Below are positions 14,504 through 21,277 of a stretch of DNA of 24,506 nt, one piece after another. The notes beneath the pieces are model-generated. The model had not been told where the DNA came from. It ran no database searches and saw only the letters and a program-made list of their open reading frames with translations. Every line of letters begins with the position of its first letter. The stretch's first letter is position 1. Position numbers and translations under genes: made by a program. The DNA lies in the NCBI GenBank assembly GCA_046724665.1, contig JBKOWZ010000008.1:1-24506 (forward strand), read 5' to 3'. Source of the DNA: Actinocrinis sp046724665 (lineage in GTDB: Bacteria > Actinomycetota > Actinomycetes > Streptomycetales > Catenulisporaceae).

Positions 14504-15880
14504 TTAGTCGGACTCGGGTTCAGACTCGGTCGGGGAAAGCGTCGGGGAAAGCATGGCCCGGATCTTCTCCACGCGGTCGGCGTACCGCTCCTCTACGCCG
14601 TGCCGGGTCGGATCGTAGTAACGCTTGCCGTGGATGGCGTCCGGTGCGTATTGCTGCGCCGCGACACCTGAGGGCAGGTCGTGCGGGTACACGTAGCCCT
14701 GCGCGTGACCGAGTTTCGCGGCGCCCTTGTAATGGCCGTCGCGCAGGTGCAGCGGCACCGGACCGGCGTGTCCGGCGCGTACGTCGGCCAGTGCGGCGTC
14801 GATCGCCCTGATCGCGGCGTTCGACTTGGGGGCGAGTGCGAGCGCGATGACCGCCTGGGCCAGGCTGATCCGCGCCTCGGGCCAGCCGAGGAACGAGACC
14901 GCCTGCATCGCGGCGACCGCGGTCGGCAGCGCCGACGGGTCGGCCAGGCCGATGTCCTCGCTGGCCGAGATGACCAGGCGGCGGGCGATGAACCGGGGGT
15001 CTTCGCCTGCTTCGATCATCCGGGCGAGATAGTGCAGCGCCGCGTCCACGTCCGAGCCGCGGATCGACTTGATCAGCGCCGACGCGACGTCGTAGTGCTG
15101 GTCACCGTCCCGGTCGTAACGCACCGCCGCGCGATCGAGCGCCTGGGCGAGGATCTCGGCCGTCACCGTGCCCGAGCCCTGGTCGCGTGCGGCGCCGGCG
15201 GCGGCCTCCAGCGCCGTCAGGGCTTTGCGGGCGTCGCCGCCGGCCAGACGCAGCAGTTGGGCGCGCGCCTCGTCGTCGAGGGCCACCGAATCGGCCAGGC
15301 CGTGCTCGGCGGACAGCGCACGCTCGACGAGCGCACTGACGTCCGCGTCGTCGAGCGGCTCCAGCGTGAGCAGCAGCGAGCGCGACAGCAGCGGGGAGAT
15401 TACCGAGAAATACGGATTCTCCGTGGTCGCGGCGATCAGCGTGACCCAGCGGTTCTCCACCGCGGGCAGCAGCGAGTCCTGCTGCGCCTTGGAGAAGCGG
15501 TGGATCTCGTCGAGGAACAGCAGCGTCTCGCGTCCGGACATGCCGAGGTCGCGGCGCGCGGCGTCGATCACCGCACGCACCTCCTTGACCCCGGCGGTGA
15601 TCGCGGACAGCTCGCGGAAGATCCGGTCGGTGCTGCGCGCGACGACGTGCGCGAGGGTGGTCTTGCCGGTGCCCGGCGGGCCCCAGAGGATGACCGACGC
15701 GGGCACGGCGCGGGAGCCCGGGGCGGCCTCGACGAGCCGGCGCAGCGGCGAGCCGGGCGTGAGCAGCCTCGCCTGCCCGACCACCTCGTCGAGCGTACGC
15801 GGCCGCATCCGCGCGGCCAGCGGCGCACGGGCCTCGGCTCGCTCACGTCCGACGGCGTCGAACAGGGTCTCCGGCTCCAT
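14504..15880 (-). CDS. rarA: Replication-associated recombination ATPase RarA/MgsA
   Basis: 458 aa. This AAA+ clamp-loader-like ATPase acts at stalled replication forks. Walker A is GPPGTGKTT, Walker B is LLFLDEIHRFSKAQQD, sensor 1 is IAATTENPYFSV, and SRSLLLTLEPL carries the arginine-finger region. The C-terminal MgsA domain shows YDRDGDQHYDVASALIKSIRGSD, ARMIEAGEDPRFIARRLVI and YVYPHDLPSGVAAQQYAP. The ATG has TACGCT 7 nt upstream and no ribosome site, so a leaderless mRNA is expected. It is divergent from the murA-like gene. Confidence 0.96.
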   Translation of the reverse strand: MEPETLFDAVGRERAEARAPLAARMRPRTLDEVVGQARLLTPGSPLRRLVEAAPGSRAVPASVILWGPPGTGKTTLAHVVARSTDRIFRELSAITAGVKEVRAVIDAARRDLGMSGRETLLFLDEIHRFSKAQQDSLLPAVENRWVTLIAATTENPYFSVISPLLSRSLLLTLEPLDDADVSALVERALSAEHGLADSVALDDEARAQLLRLAGGDARKALTALEAAAGAARDQGSGTVTAEILAQALDRAAVRYDRDGDQHYDVASALIKSIRGSDVDAALHYLARMIEAGEDPRFIARRLVISASEDIGLADPSALPTAVAAMQAVSFLGWPEARISLAQAVIALALAPKSNAAIRAIDAALADVRAGHAGPVPLHLRDGHYKGAAKLGHAQGYVYPHDLPSGVAAQQYAPDAIHGKRYYDPTRHGVEERYADRVEKIRAMLSPTLSPTESEPESD

Positions 15881-15887
15881 GTACCCG

Positions 15888-15893
15888 AGCGTA
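15888..15893 (-). promoter_or_regulatory. -10 box TACGCT, predicted leaderless start of rarA
   Basis: TACGCT (minus strand) matches TANNNT and lies 7 nt before the rarA ATG. No Shine-Dalgarno is visible. It supports the start at 15880. Confidence 0.5.
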
Positions 15894-16018
15894 GCCGGGC
15901 CCTCCGACCGTGCGAGAACCGTGGACAAATGCGGCATTGCGCAAGACCTTCGAATCCACGGAGGCCGAGTGCGCCCGGCGAGCCCCCCACGGCACGCCGC
16001 CCACGCTGCGTCGCCCGG

Positions 16019-16024
16019 CAGAAT
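16019..16024 (+). promoter_or_regulatory. -10-like CAGAAT, predicted leaderless start of murA-like gene
   Basis: CCGGCAGAAT ends 6 nt before the ATG at 16031. The same CCGGCAGAAT-N6-start arrangement occurs at the HAD gene (22885-22890). No ribosome site lies at normal spacing. Confidence 0.45.
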
Positions 16025-16030
16025 GGCGCC

Positions 16031-17338
16031 ATGGGAAGCAGAGCCTGGAAGATCGATCCGGCAGGACCGCTGCGCGGCGACGTGACGGTGCGCGGCTCGA
16101 AGAATGCGGTGACCAAGCACATGGTGGCCGCGATGCTGGGCCGCGGGCCGAGCACGATCCACAACGCGCCGCGGGTCGGCGACGTGGAGATCACCGCGCA
16201 GATGCTGCGGGCCGTCGGCTGCGAAGTGCAACGCGAGGGCGACACGCTGCGGATCGAGCCGACGTCGGCGCCGCACTCCTCGGTGCCGCAGACCTTCACC
16301 GGCCGCAACCGGATCCCGGTGCTGATGCTCGGGCCGCTGCTGAACCTGACCGGCGAGGCCTTCGTGCCGCTGGTCGGCGGCGACCGGATCGGGCCGCGGC
16401 CGGTGGATTTCCACATCCAGGCGCTGACCGCGATGGGCGCGCAGATCACCGTGGACGACACCGGGATCCACGCGGCGGCGCGGCGGCTGCACGGCACTCG
16501 GGTGGCGCTGCCGTACCCGAGCGTGGGGGCCACCGAGTCGGTGATCCTCTCCGCGGTGCTGGCCGAGGGCCGCACGGTGATCACGAACGCGGCGGTCGAG
16601 CCGGAGATCCTGGAGCTGGCGCTGTTCCTGCAACGGATGGGCGCGGGCATCCAGCTGCAACCGGACCGCCGGATCCTGATCGAGGGCGTCGAGCGGCTGC
16701 ACGGCGCGGCGACCCGCCTGTCCGGGGACCGGTTGGAGGCGTTCAGCTACCTGGTGGCCGGGCTGCTGACCGGCGGTCAGGTGCGGGTGCACGGCTGCGC
16801 GCAGGACCGGCTGGTGACCGCGATCGAGACGCTGCGGAAGATGGGCGCGCAGTTCGAGATCGACGAGTCGTACATCACCGCTTCGGCGCCGGGCGGCCTG
16901 CGGTCGGCGGCGGTGCACACGGACACGCACCCCGGGTTCATGACCGACTGGCAGCAGCCGCTGCTGGTGCTGATGAGCCAGGCCCGGGGGCTGTCGGTGC
17001 TGCATGAGACGGTGTTCGAGAACCGGTTCGTGTACGTGGACGCGCTCAAGCGGCTCGGCTGCGAGATCGAGCTGTTCCCGATGTGCCTGGGCGGCAACGC
17101 CTGCCGCTTCCACGACACCAACCACATGCACTCGGCGGTGGTGCACGGACCGTCGAAGCTGGTCGGCGCCGAGGTGCACGTGCCGGACGTGCGCACCGGG
17201 TACTCCTCGGTGATCGCGGCGTCGATCGCGGAGGGGTCGTCGGTGCTGATGGACGTCGAGTCGCTGGAGCGCGGCTACGACGAGCCGCTGGCGCGCTTGC
17301 AGTCGATCGGCATGGCGATCACGCCGGTCGAGACCTGA
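16031..17338 (+). CDS. UDP-N-acetylglucosamine 1-carboxyvinyltransferase family (MurA-like), Cys-to-Asp type
   Basis: 435 aa, usual MurA size. MurA adds enolpyruvate from PEP to UDP-GlcNAc, the first committed peptidoglycan step. Conserved residues include Lys24-Asn25 (RGSKNAV), Arg123 (GPRPVDFH) and Asp306 (GFMTDWQQ). The loop cysteine (E. coli Cys115) is replaced by Asp118 in VGGDRIGPRP, as in mycobacterial MurA, which is naturally fosfomycin-insensitive. RIPVLMLGPLL and MCLGGNACRFHDTN resemble a second MurA group of actinomycetes, so this may be a paralogue and not the essential MurA. It ends 1 nt from the convergent DUF3037 stop. Confidence 0.85.
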   Translation: MGSRAWKIDPAGPLRGDVTVRGSKNAVTKHMVAAMLGRGPSTIHNAPRVGDVEITAQMLRAVGCEVQREGDTLRIEPTSAPHSSVPQTFTGRNRIPVLMLGPLLNLTGEAFVPLVGGDRIGPRPVDFHIQALTAMGAQITVDDTGIHAAARRLHGTRVALPYPSVGATESVILSAVLAEGRTVITNAAVEPEILELALFLQRMGAGIQLQPDRRILIEGVERLHGAATRLSGDRLEAFSYLVAGLLTGGQVRVHGCAQDRLVTAIETLRKMGAQFEIDESYITASAPGGLRSAAVHTDTHPGFMTDWQQPLLVLMSQARGLSVLHETVFENRFVYVDALKRLGCEIELFPMCLGGNACRFHDTNHMHSAVVHGPSKLVGAEVHVPDVRTGYSSVIAASIAEGSSVLMDVESLERGYDEPLARLQSIGMAITPVET

Positions 17339-17339
17339 A

Positions 17340-17813
17340 TCAAACCCTGCCGGTCGTGCGCTCGGCGGGGCCGGGCAACAGGCGCGCGGCGAGACGCGCG
17401 AGGTCGGCGGCGGGGTCGGCGGTCAGGCCGAGATGGACGGGGCCGGGCTGTACGACGGTCGAGCGCGGCGCGGTCAGCCAGCGGAACCGCTGGCCGGTGG
17501 TGACCGTCCCGGCCTGCCCGGCCTCCGCGCCACCTCGGCATACGCAGGCGTACGCGGCAACCGCGGCCTCGATCCCCGCGAGGTCCGCCTCGGCGTCGAG
17601 GGCGCGCACGAGGTCCGCGGCGACGTGCGTGCGCGCTTCCAGGAAGTCGCGCGCCTGGCAGTAGACGATGACGCCGACGTTCACCAGGTCGCCGCGTTCC
17701 ACGCGCGGGACCGCGCGCAGCGTGCAGTACTCGAAGGCGTGACGCGCTCCCGACGTGTTGCCAGGTGACGGTGACACGGGGTCGAGCGACACAGGATCAG
17801 GTCCGGTGCTCAT
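17340..17813 (-). CDS. DUF3037 family protein
   Basis: 157 aa. The core FEYCTLRAVPRVERGDLVNVGVIVYCQARDFLEAR is the characteristic start of DUF3037, followed by a helical segment (LVRALDAEADLAGIEAAV) and FRWLTAPRSTVVQPGPVHLGL near the end. The first 24 or so residues are Pro/Ser-rich and probably disordered. Its ATG overlaps the stop of the HipA-like gene (ATGA), so the two products are made together. DUF3037 genes commonly adjoin HipA-like kinase genes; the function is not known to me. Candidate roles are substrate, adaptor or inhibitor of the kinase. Confidence 0.85.
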   Translation of the reverse strand: MSTGPDPVSLDPVSPSPGNTSGARHAFEYCTLRAVPRVERGDLVNVGVIVYCQARDFLEARTHVAADLVRALDAEADLAGIEAAVAAYACVCRGGAEAGQAGTVTTGQRFRWLTAPRSTVVQPGPVHLGLTADPAADLARLAARLLPGPAERTTGRV

Positions 17814-18568
17814 CGGGCGACCCCCGGCAGCCAGCTGTGCGGCATCTGCATCCGCGCCTCGAACCAGGCCAGGAACGCGGCGCGTACGTCGTCCGCCGTC
17901 GCGAAGCCGGGCTCGTCGTCGAGCCACTCGTCTGGCACCAGCGCCAGCGCCGCCGAGACGGCCTCGGCGGTGACGCGCGGGGTGAGCGCGGCGTCGGCCG
18001 CGGCGAGGTCGGGGTGAAAGGGCATCAGCACGTGGTCGTCGAGCTTGGTGGCCCGGCGCGCCGATCCGGACGCGGCCGGCCAGTTGTGCTGGAAGATCAG
18101 CGTCGCGCCGTGGTCGATCAGGTAGAGCTTTCCGTGCCAGCGCAGCAGGTTCGGGTTGCGCCACGACCGGTCCACGTTGCCGACCAGCGCGTCGAACCAG
18201 ACGATCCGGCCGGCCAGCTCCGGGTCCACCGGGAAGGCGAGCGGGTCGAAGCCGAGCGAGCCGGGCAGGTAGTCGAGCCCCAGATTGCGCCCGACGCTGG
18301 CCAGCAGCAGCGCCTGGATCTCCTGGTCGGGCTCGCCCTTCGCGATGGCCTCGTCCAGCCGGACGGTGACCAGTTCGGGAACGGCCAGGCCGAGGCCGCG
18401 GCCCAGCTCCCCGGAGACGATCTCGGCGATCAGCGCCTTGCGTCCCTGGCCGGCGCCGCGGAACTTCACCACGTACATGCCGAGGTCGTCGGCCTCGACG
18501 ATGGCCGGCAGCGATCCGCCCTCCCGCAGCGGGGTCACGTACCGGGTCGTCGTCACTTCGCGCAACAC
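17810..18568 (-). CDS. HipA-like protein kinase (short form)
   Basis: 252 aa, much shorter than E. coli HipA (about 440). Kinase-type residues are visible: Lys35 in YVVKFRG, Glu49 in ALIAEIVSGEL, the catalytic loop GNVDRSWRNPN (Asp133, Asn138) and a DFG-like IDHG (Asp152). The separate N-terminal HipA subdomain and a HipB-type helix-turn-helix antitoxin are absent. The start at GTG 18568 is chosen because TAGCCT lies 7 nt upstream, predicting a leaderless mRNA. It forms an operon with DUF3037 and is divergent from the ECF sigma gene across 54 bp. Substrate is unknown. Confidence 0.85.
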   Translation of the reverse strand: MLREVTTTRYVTPLREGGSLPAIVEADDLGMYVVKFRGAGQGRKALIAEIVSGELGRGLGLAVPELVTVRLDEAIAKGEPDQEIQALLLASVGRNLGLDYLPGSLGFDPLAFPVDPELAGRIVWFDALVGNVDRSWRNPNLLRWHGKLYLIDHGATLIFQHNWPAASGSARRATKLDDHVLMPFHPDLAAADAALTPRVTAEAVSAALALVPDEWLDDEPGFATADDVRAAFLAWFEARMQMPHSWLPGVAR

Positions 18569-18575
18569 GCGATCA

Positions 18576-18581
18576 AGGCTA
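18576..18581 (-). promoter_or_regulatory. -10 box TAGCCT, predicted leaderless start of the HipA-like gene
   Basis: TAGCCT on the minus strand lies 7 nt before the GTG at 18568. No ribosome site is present. Together with the opposing sigma-factor promoter it fits into a 54-bp divergent gap. Confidence 0.5.
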
Positions 18582-18610
18582 CCGCCGCGGTTCCGGGCGG
18601 CGCGCTCGGA

Positions 18611-18616
18611 TAACGT
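18611..18616 (+). promoter_or_regulatory. -10 box TAACGT, predicted leaderless start of the ECF sigma gene
   Basis: TAACGT lies 6 nt before the ATG at 18623. No ribosome site is seen. The hexamer fits TANNNT, suggesting transcription by the housekeeping sigma factor rather than autoregulation. Confidence 0.5.
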
Positions 18617-18622
18617 GGACGT

Positions 18623-19579
18623 ATGGCCGATGGACAGGTGCTTGACGAGGACACGGAGGGCGCCGAGTTCGAGCAGCATCGGCGCTACCTGGCCGCGGTC
18701 GCCTACCGCCTGCTCGGCTCGCTGGCTGACGCCGAGGACGCGGTTCAGGACGCGTGGCTGCGCTGGCGTTCGGTGGACCGGGCGGCGGTAAACGATCCGC
18801 GCGCGTTCCTGACCACCGTGGTCACCCGGATCTGCTACGACTTGCTCGGATCGGCGCGGGTGCGACGCGAGGCGTACTACGGCGAATGGCTGCCGGAGCC
18901 GTGGCTCGGCGACGAGCACGGCCAGAATCAGGGCCAGAACCCCGAAGAGGCGGCGACGCTCGGCGAGTCGGTCTCGTTCGCGATGCTCACGGTGATGGAG
19001 CGGCTGACGCCGGCGGAGCGGGTGGCGTTCGTGCTGCACGACGTGTTCGCGGTCGAGTTCGACGAGGTCGCGGAGGCGTTGGGGCGCAGTCCGCAGGCGA
19101 CGCGGCAGCTGGCCGCGCGGGCACGGCGGCGGGTGCGCGAGCGTGCGGGCCGGCGCAAGGTGGACCGGACCGAACACCGCAAGGCGGTGGCCGCGTTCGC
19201 CGCCGCCACCGTGCGCGGCGACATTCCGGGGCTGATGGCGGTCCTGGATCCGGACGTGGTGTGGCACGCCGACGGCGGCGGCATCGTGCGCGCGGCGAAC
19301 AAGCCGGTGGCGTCCGCCGAGCGGGTCGCCCGGCTGGTGGCGGGCCTGGTCGATCGCTGGATAGGTCCCGAGGTCGGCATGGAGCTGCGGCCGACCGAAG
19401 TCAACGGCGAGCCCGGTCTGCTCGCGATCGACGGGACGGGGGCCGCGATGGGTGTGATCGCGTTCGAGGTCACGGACGGCCTGATCACCGAGGCTTTCGC
19501 GGTGGTCAATCCGGAGAAGCTGCGTCACGTGGCGGGCGGTGCGTTCAGTGCGTACCTGCCGCGGCTGCCGCGCCGGTGA
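18623..19579 (+). CDS. ECF41-type RNA polymerase sigma factor (SigJ-like)
   Basis: 318 aa, longer than ordinary ECF sigmas because of a C-terminal SnoaL-like domain. Sigma-2 covers about residues 16-80 (YRLLGSLADAEDAVQDAWLRW). The linker motif WLPEP is at 89-93. Sigma-4 is about 125-175 (LTPAERVAFVLHDVFAVEFDEVAEALG, SPQATRQLAARARRRV, read separately). The ECF41 C-terminal signatures are DGGG at 217-220 and NPEKL at 296-300. In this group the extra domain regulates sigma activity in place of a separate anti-sigma. The usual partner gene (carboxymuconolactone decarboxylase, oxidoreductase or epimerase) is not adjacent. Confidence 0.93.
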   Translation: MADGQVLDEDTEGAEFEQHRRYLAAVAYRLLGSLADAEDAVQDAWLRWRSVDRAAVNDPRAFLTTVVTRICYDLLGSARVRREAYYGEWLPEPWLGDEHGQNQGQNPEEAATLGESVSFAMLTVMERLTPAERVAFVLHDVFAVEFDEVAEALGRSPQATRQLAARARRRVRERAGRRKVDRTEHRKAVAAFAAATVRGDIPGLMAVLDPDVVWHADGGGIVRAANKPVASAERVARLVAGLVDRWIGPEVGMELRPTEVNGEPGLLAIDGTGAAMGVIAFEVTDGLITEAFAVVNPEKLRHVAGGAFSAYLPRLPRR

Positions 19580-19604
19580 GCGCAGGCACGCCGCCGGAAA
19601 CGCA

Positions 19605-19686
19605 GCGACACACCGTGGGGCGGCGATTCGGCAGCGGCCGGGGACGTCTCGTTGTGTCGCCGCCTCGTCGCCTCGTTGTGTCGCCG
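19605..19686. repeat. Direct repeat CTCGTTGTGTCGCCG x2 with inverted GCGACACA
   Basis: CTCGTTGTGTCGCCG occurs at 19648-19662 and 19672-19686, 24 bp start to start. The reverse complement of its core, GCGACACA, is at 19605-19612. The group lies in the 121-bp convergent gap between the sigma factor and MoaD-like genes. It could be binding sites or folded RNA. Confidence 0.45.
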
Positions 19687-19690
19687 TGTC

Positions 19691-19710
19691 CGGCGGCCGG
19701 TCAGCCGCCG
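19691..19710. terminator. Hairpin over the MoaD-like stop codon
   Basis: CGGCGGC-CGGTCA-GCCGCCG is a perfect 7-bp stem with a 6-nt loop that contains the MoaD-like stop codon. Lying between convergent genes it could terminate both transcripts. It has no T-run. Confidence 0.45.
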
Positions 19711-20012
19711 CTCACCGCGGCGATGACGTCGATGGTCGCCCCGTCGGGAACCTGCGTCTCGGCTCCCGCCAGGGTGCGTATGTCGGCGCCGTCCACGTAA
19801 ACGTTCACGTGCCGCCGGATCTCGGCGCGCTCGTCGCGGATCCTGCGCTCGAGTGCGGGCAGGTCCCCGGACAGTCGATCGAGCACGCGGGCGACGGTGG
19901 TCACCGTCCCGGTCCCGGCCGCGGTATCGGCGCCCGGGATGGCGAGCTCGATCGCGCGGCTGCCGCCCGCGTATCCGGCCAGCGCACTCGGCAGCTGAAG
20001 CGTGACGTTCAT
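19701..20012 (-). CDS. MoaD/ThiS-family ubiquitin-like protein
   Basis: 103 aa ending VIAAVSGG. The C-terminal Gly-Gly is the feature that lets MoaD/ThiS proteins be adenylated and carry sulfur as a thiocarboxylate. The segment VARVLDRLSGDLPALERRI, RHVNVYVDGADIRTLAG and VPDGATIDVIAAV fits the beta-grasp family. The ATG follows the BNR-repeat gene stop by 4 nt, so they form an operon. No MoaE, MoeB-like or thiamine gene is nearby, so a general molybdopterin role is not shown; sulfur transfer in another pathway is equally possible. Confidence 0.88.
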   Translation of the reverse strand: MNVTLQLPSALAGYAGGSRAIELAIPGADTAAGTGTVTTVARVLDRLSGDLPALERRIRDERAEIRRHVNVYVDGADIRTLAGAETQVPDGATIDVIAAVSGG

Positions 20013-20016
20013 GAGG

Positions 20017-21102
20017 TCATGCCAGCGCCAGCGCGCGCACCGACAGCACGTCGGGCAGGTTGGCCGCGATCCGCTGCCAGGTGCCGTCACCGCCCGCGTA
20101 CAGCTCGCCCGACCTGGTGCCGAGATACAGGCCGAGCGGATCGGCGGTGTCCGCGGTGAACGCGTCGCGTAGCACGATCGAGTAGAAGTCGGCCTCCGGC
20201 AGGCCCTTGCCCACCTCGGCCCAGCTGTGGCCCGCGTCGGCGGTGCCGAAGACCCGGAAGCGGAAGCCGGGGGTGAACCGCGAGTAGTCGCTGACCAGCG
20301 GGAAGAGATAGGCGTGGTCCGCGCGCCGCGGATCGGCCACGACGGTGAAGCCGAACTCGCCGGGCAGCCCGTCAGCGATCGACGTCCACGTGCCGCCCCA
20401 GTCGTCGCTGCGGTAGACGCCGTTGTGGTTCTGGAGGTACAGCCGCTCGGGGTCGCCCGCGTCCTGCGCGATCTTGTGCACGCACTGGCCGAACTCCGGG
20501 TAACGCTGCTCCTCGGGCAGGAACGTCGCCTTGATGCCGGTGTTCGACGGGGTCCAACTCGCCCCGCCGTCGAAGGTGCGGTAGACGCCGCCGGAGGACA
20601 TGGCGACCAGGATGCGCTTCGGGTCGGCCGGATGCGCGATGATCGTGTGAATCGCCTGGCCGCCGGCGCCCGCGCCCCACTCCTTGCGGTGCGGGTGATC
20701 CCACAGCGGCCGGATCAGCTCGTACGTCAGGCCGCCGTCCTCCGAGCGGAAGAGCGCGGAGGGCTCGGTGCCCGCGTAGACGACCTCCGGCTCGCTCGCC
20801 GGCCCCGGCTGGATCTGCCAGACCCGGCGAAGCGCCTCGTCCACGTCCTTCGGGAAGGCCACCGGCGCGTGGTCGGGCTCGCTCCAGCTCGCCCCGAGAT
20901 CGTCCGAGTGCAGGATCGTCGGCCCCCAGTGCTCGCTGGTCGCCGAGGCGAACAGCCGAGGGGTGGCGCGGCGGGTGTCGATCGCGACCGCGTACACCGC
21001 GGTCATCGGCAGGGCGAGCGGTTCGGTGTGCCAGGAACCGCCTCGCCGACGCGCGAGCAGCAGGCCCTTTCGGGTCCCGGCGAGCAGCAAGGTATCGGTC
21101 AT
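20017..21102 (-). CDS. BNR/Asp-box repeat beta-propeller protein
   Basis: 361 aa without a signal peptide, so probably cytoplasmic. Five Asp-box like units (SxDxGxxW) are visible: HSDDLGASW, RSEDGGLTY, RTFDGGASW, RSDDWGGTW and GTADAGHSW, each closing a blade of a sialidase/VPS10-type propeller. Catalytic sialidase residues are not apparent, so a glycosidase name would be unsafe. It begins LLLAGTRKGLLLARR, typical of this family. The ATG at 21102 has TACGGT 7 nt upstream (leaderless). It is followed after 4 nt by the MoaD/ThiS-like gene. Confidence 0.85.
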   Translation of the reverse strand: MTDTLLLAGTRKGLLLARRRGGSWHTEPLALPMTAVYAVAIDTRRATPRLFASATSEHWGPTILHSDDLGASWSEPDHAPVAFPKDVDEALRRVWQIQPGPASEPEVVYAGTEPSALFRSEDGGLTYELIRPLWDHPHRKEWGAGAGGQAIHTIIAHPADPKRILVAMSSGGVYRTFDGGASWTPSNTGIKATFLPEEQRYPEFGQCVHKIAQDAGDPERLYLQNHNGVYRSDDWGGTWTSIADGLPGEFGFTVVADPRRADHAYLFPLVSDYSRFTPGFRFRVFGTADAGHSWAEVGKGLPEADFYSIVLRDAFTADTADPLGLYLGTRSGELYAGGDGTWQRIAANLPDVLSVRALALA

Positions 21103-21109
21103 GTCGCCC

Positions 21110-21115
21110 ACCGTA
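21110..21115 (-). promoter_or_regulatory. -10 box TACGGT, predicted leaderless start of the BNR gene
   Basis: TACGGT on the minus strand lies 7 nt before the ATG at 21102. No ribosome site is visible, and an upstream in-frame extension lacks family similarity. Confidence 0.5.
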
Positions 21116-21277
21116 GTCCCACCCACTGACAATCGCGCGGGGTCGGCGGCGGCGGTTTGTCGCCGCCGCTCGCGAGGCGTCCGCGAACCGTAAGGAATGA
21201 ACCCCCTGTCCGGCCACATTCGTGCGCCAGGATGGGAATCGAAGCAACGGCGCAGGTGTCACGAAGGGCGCGGTGTC

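Noticed and set aside
14681..16030. Long plus-strand frame opposite rarA that fuses in frame to the murA-like protein
   Set aside because: The amino-acid composition is that of an antisense shadow (Arg/Gly/Asp-rich, no family), while MurA similarity begins exactly at the ATG at 16031, which has its own -10-like box.
18568..18596. ECF-type promoter (GGAAC ... CGTG) for the HipA-like gene
   Set aside because: The -10 part would overlap the start codon, and TAGCCT at leaderless spacing explains the start better.
18569..19528. Minus-strand extension of the HipA-like protein across the sigma factor gene
   Set aside because: The extension lies antisense to the ECF41 gene, has no recognisable domain, and the kinase fold starts just after the GTG at 18568.
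20017..21102. Exo-alpha-sialidase annotation
   Set aside because: Asp boxes only show a propeller fold. The sialidase Arg triad, Tyr/Glu pair and a signal peptide are not visible.
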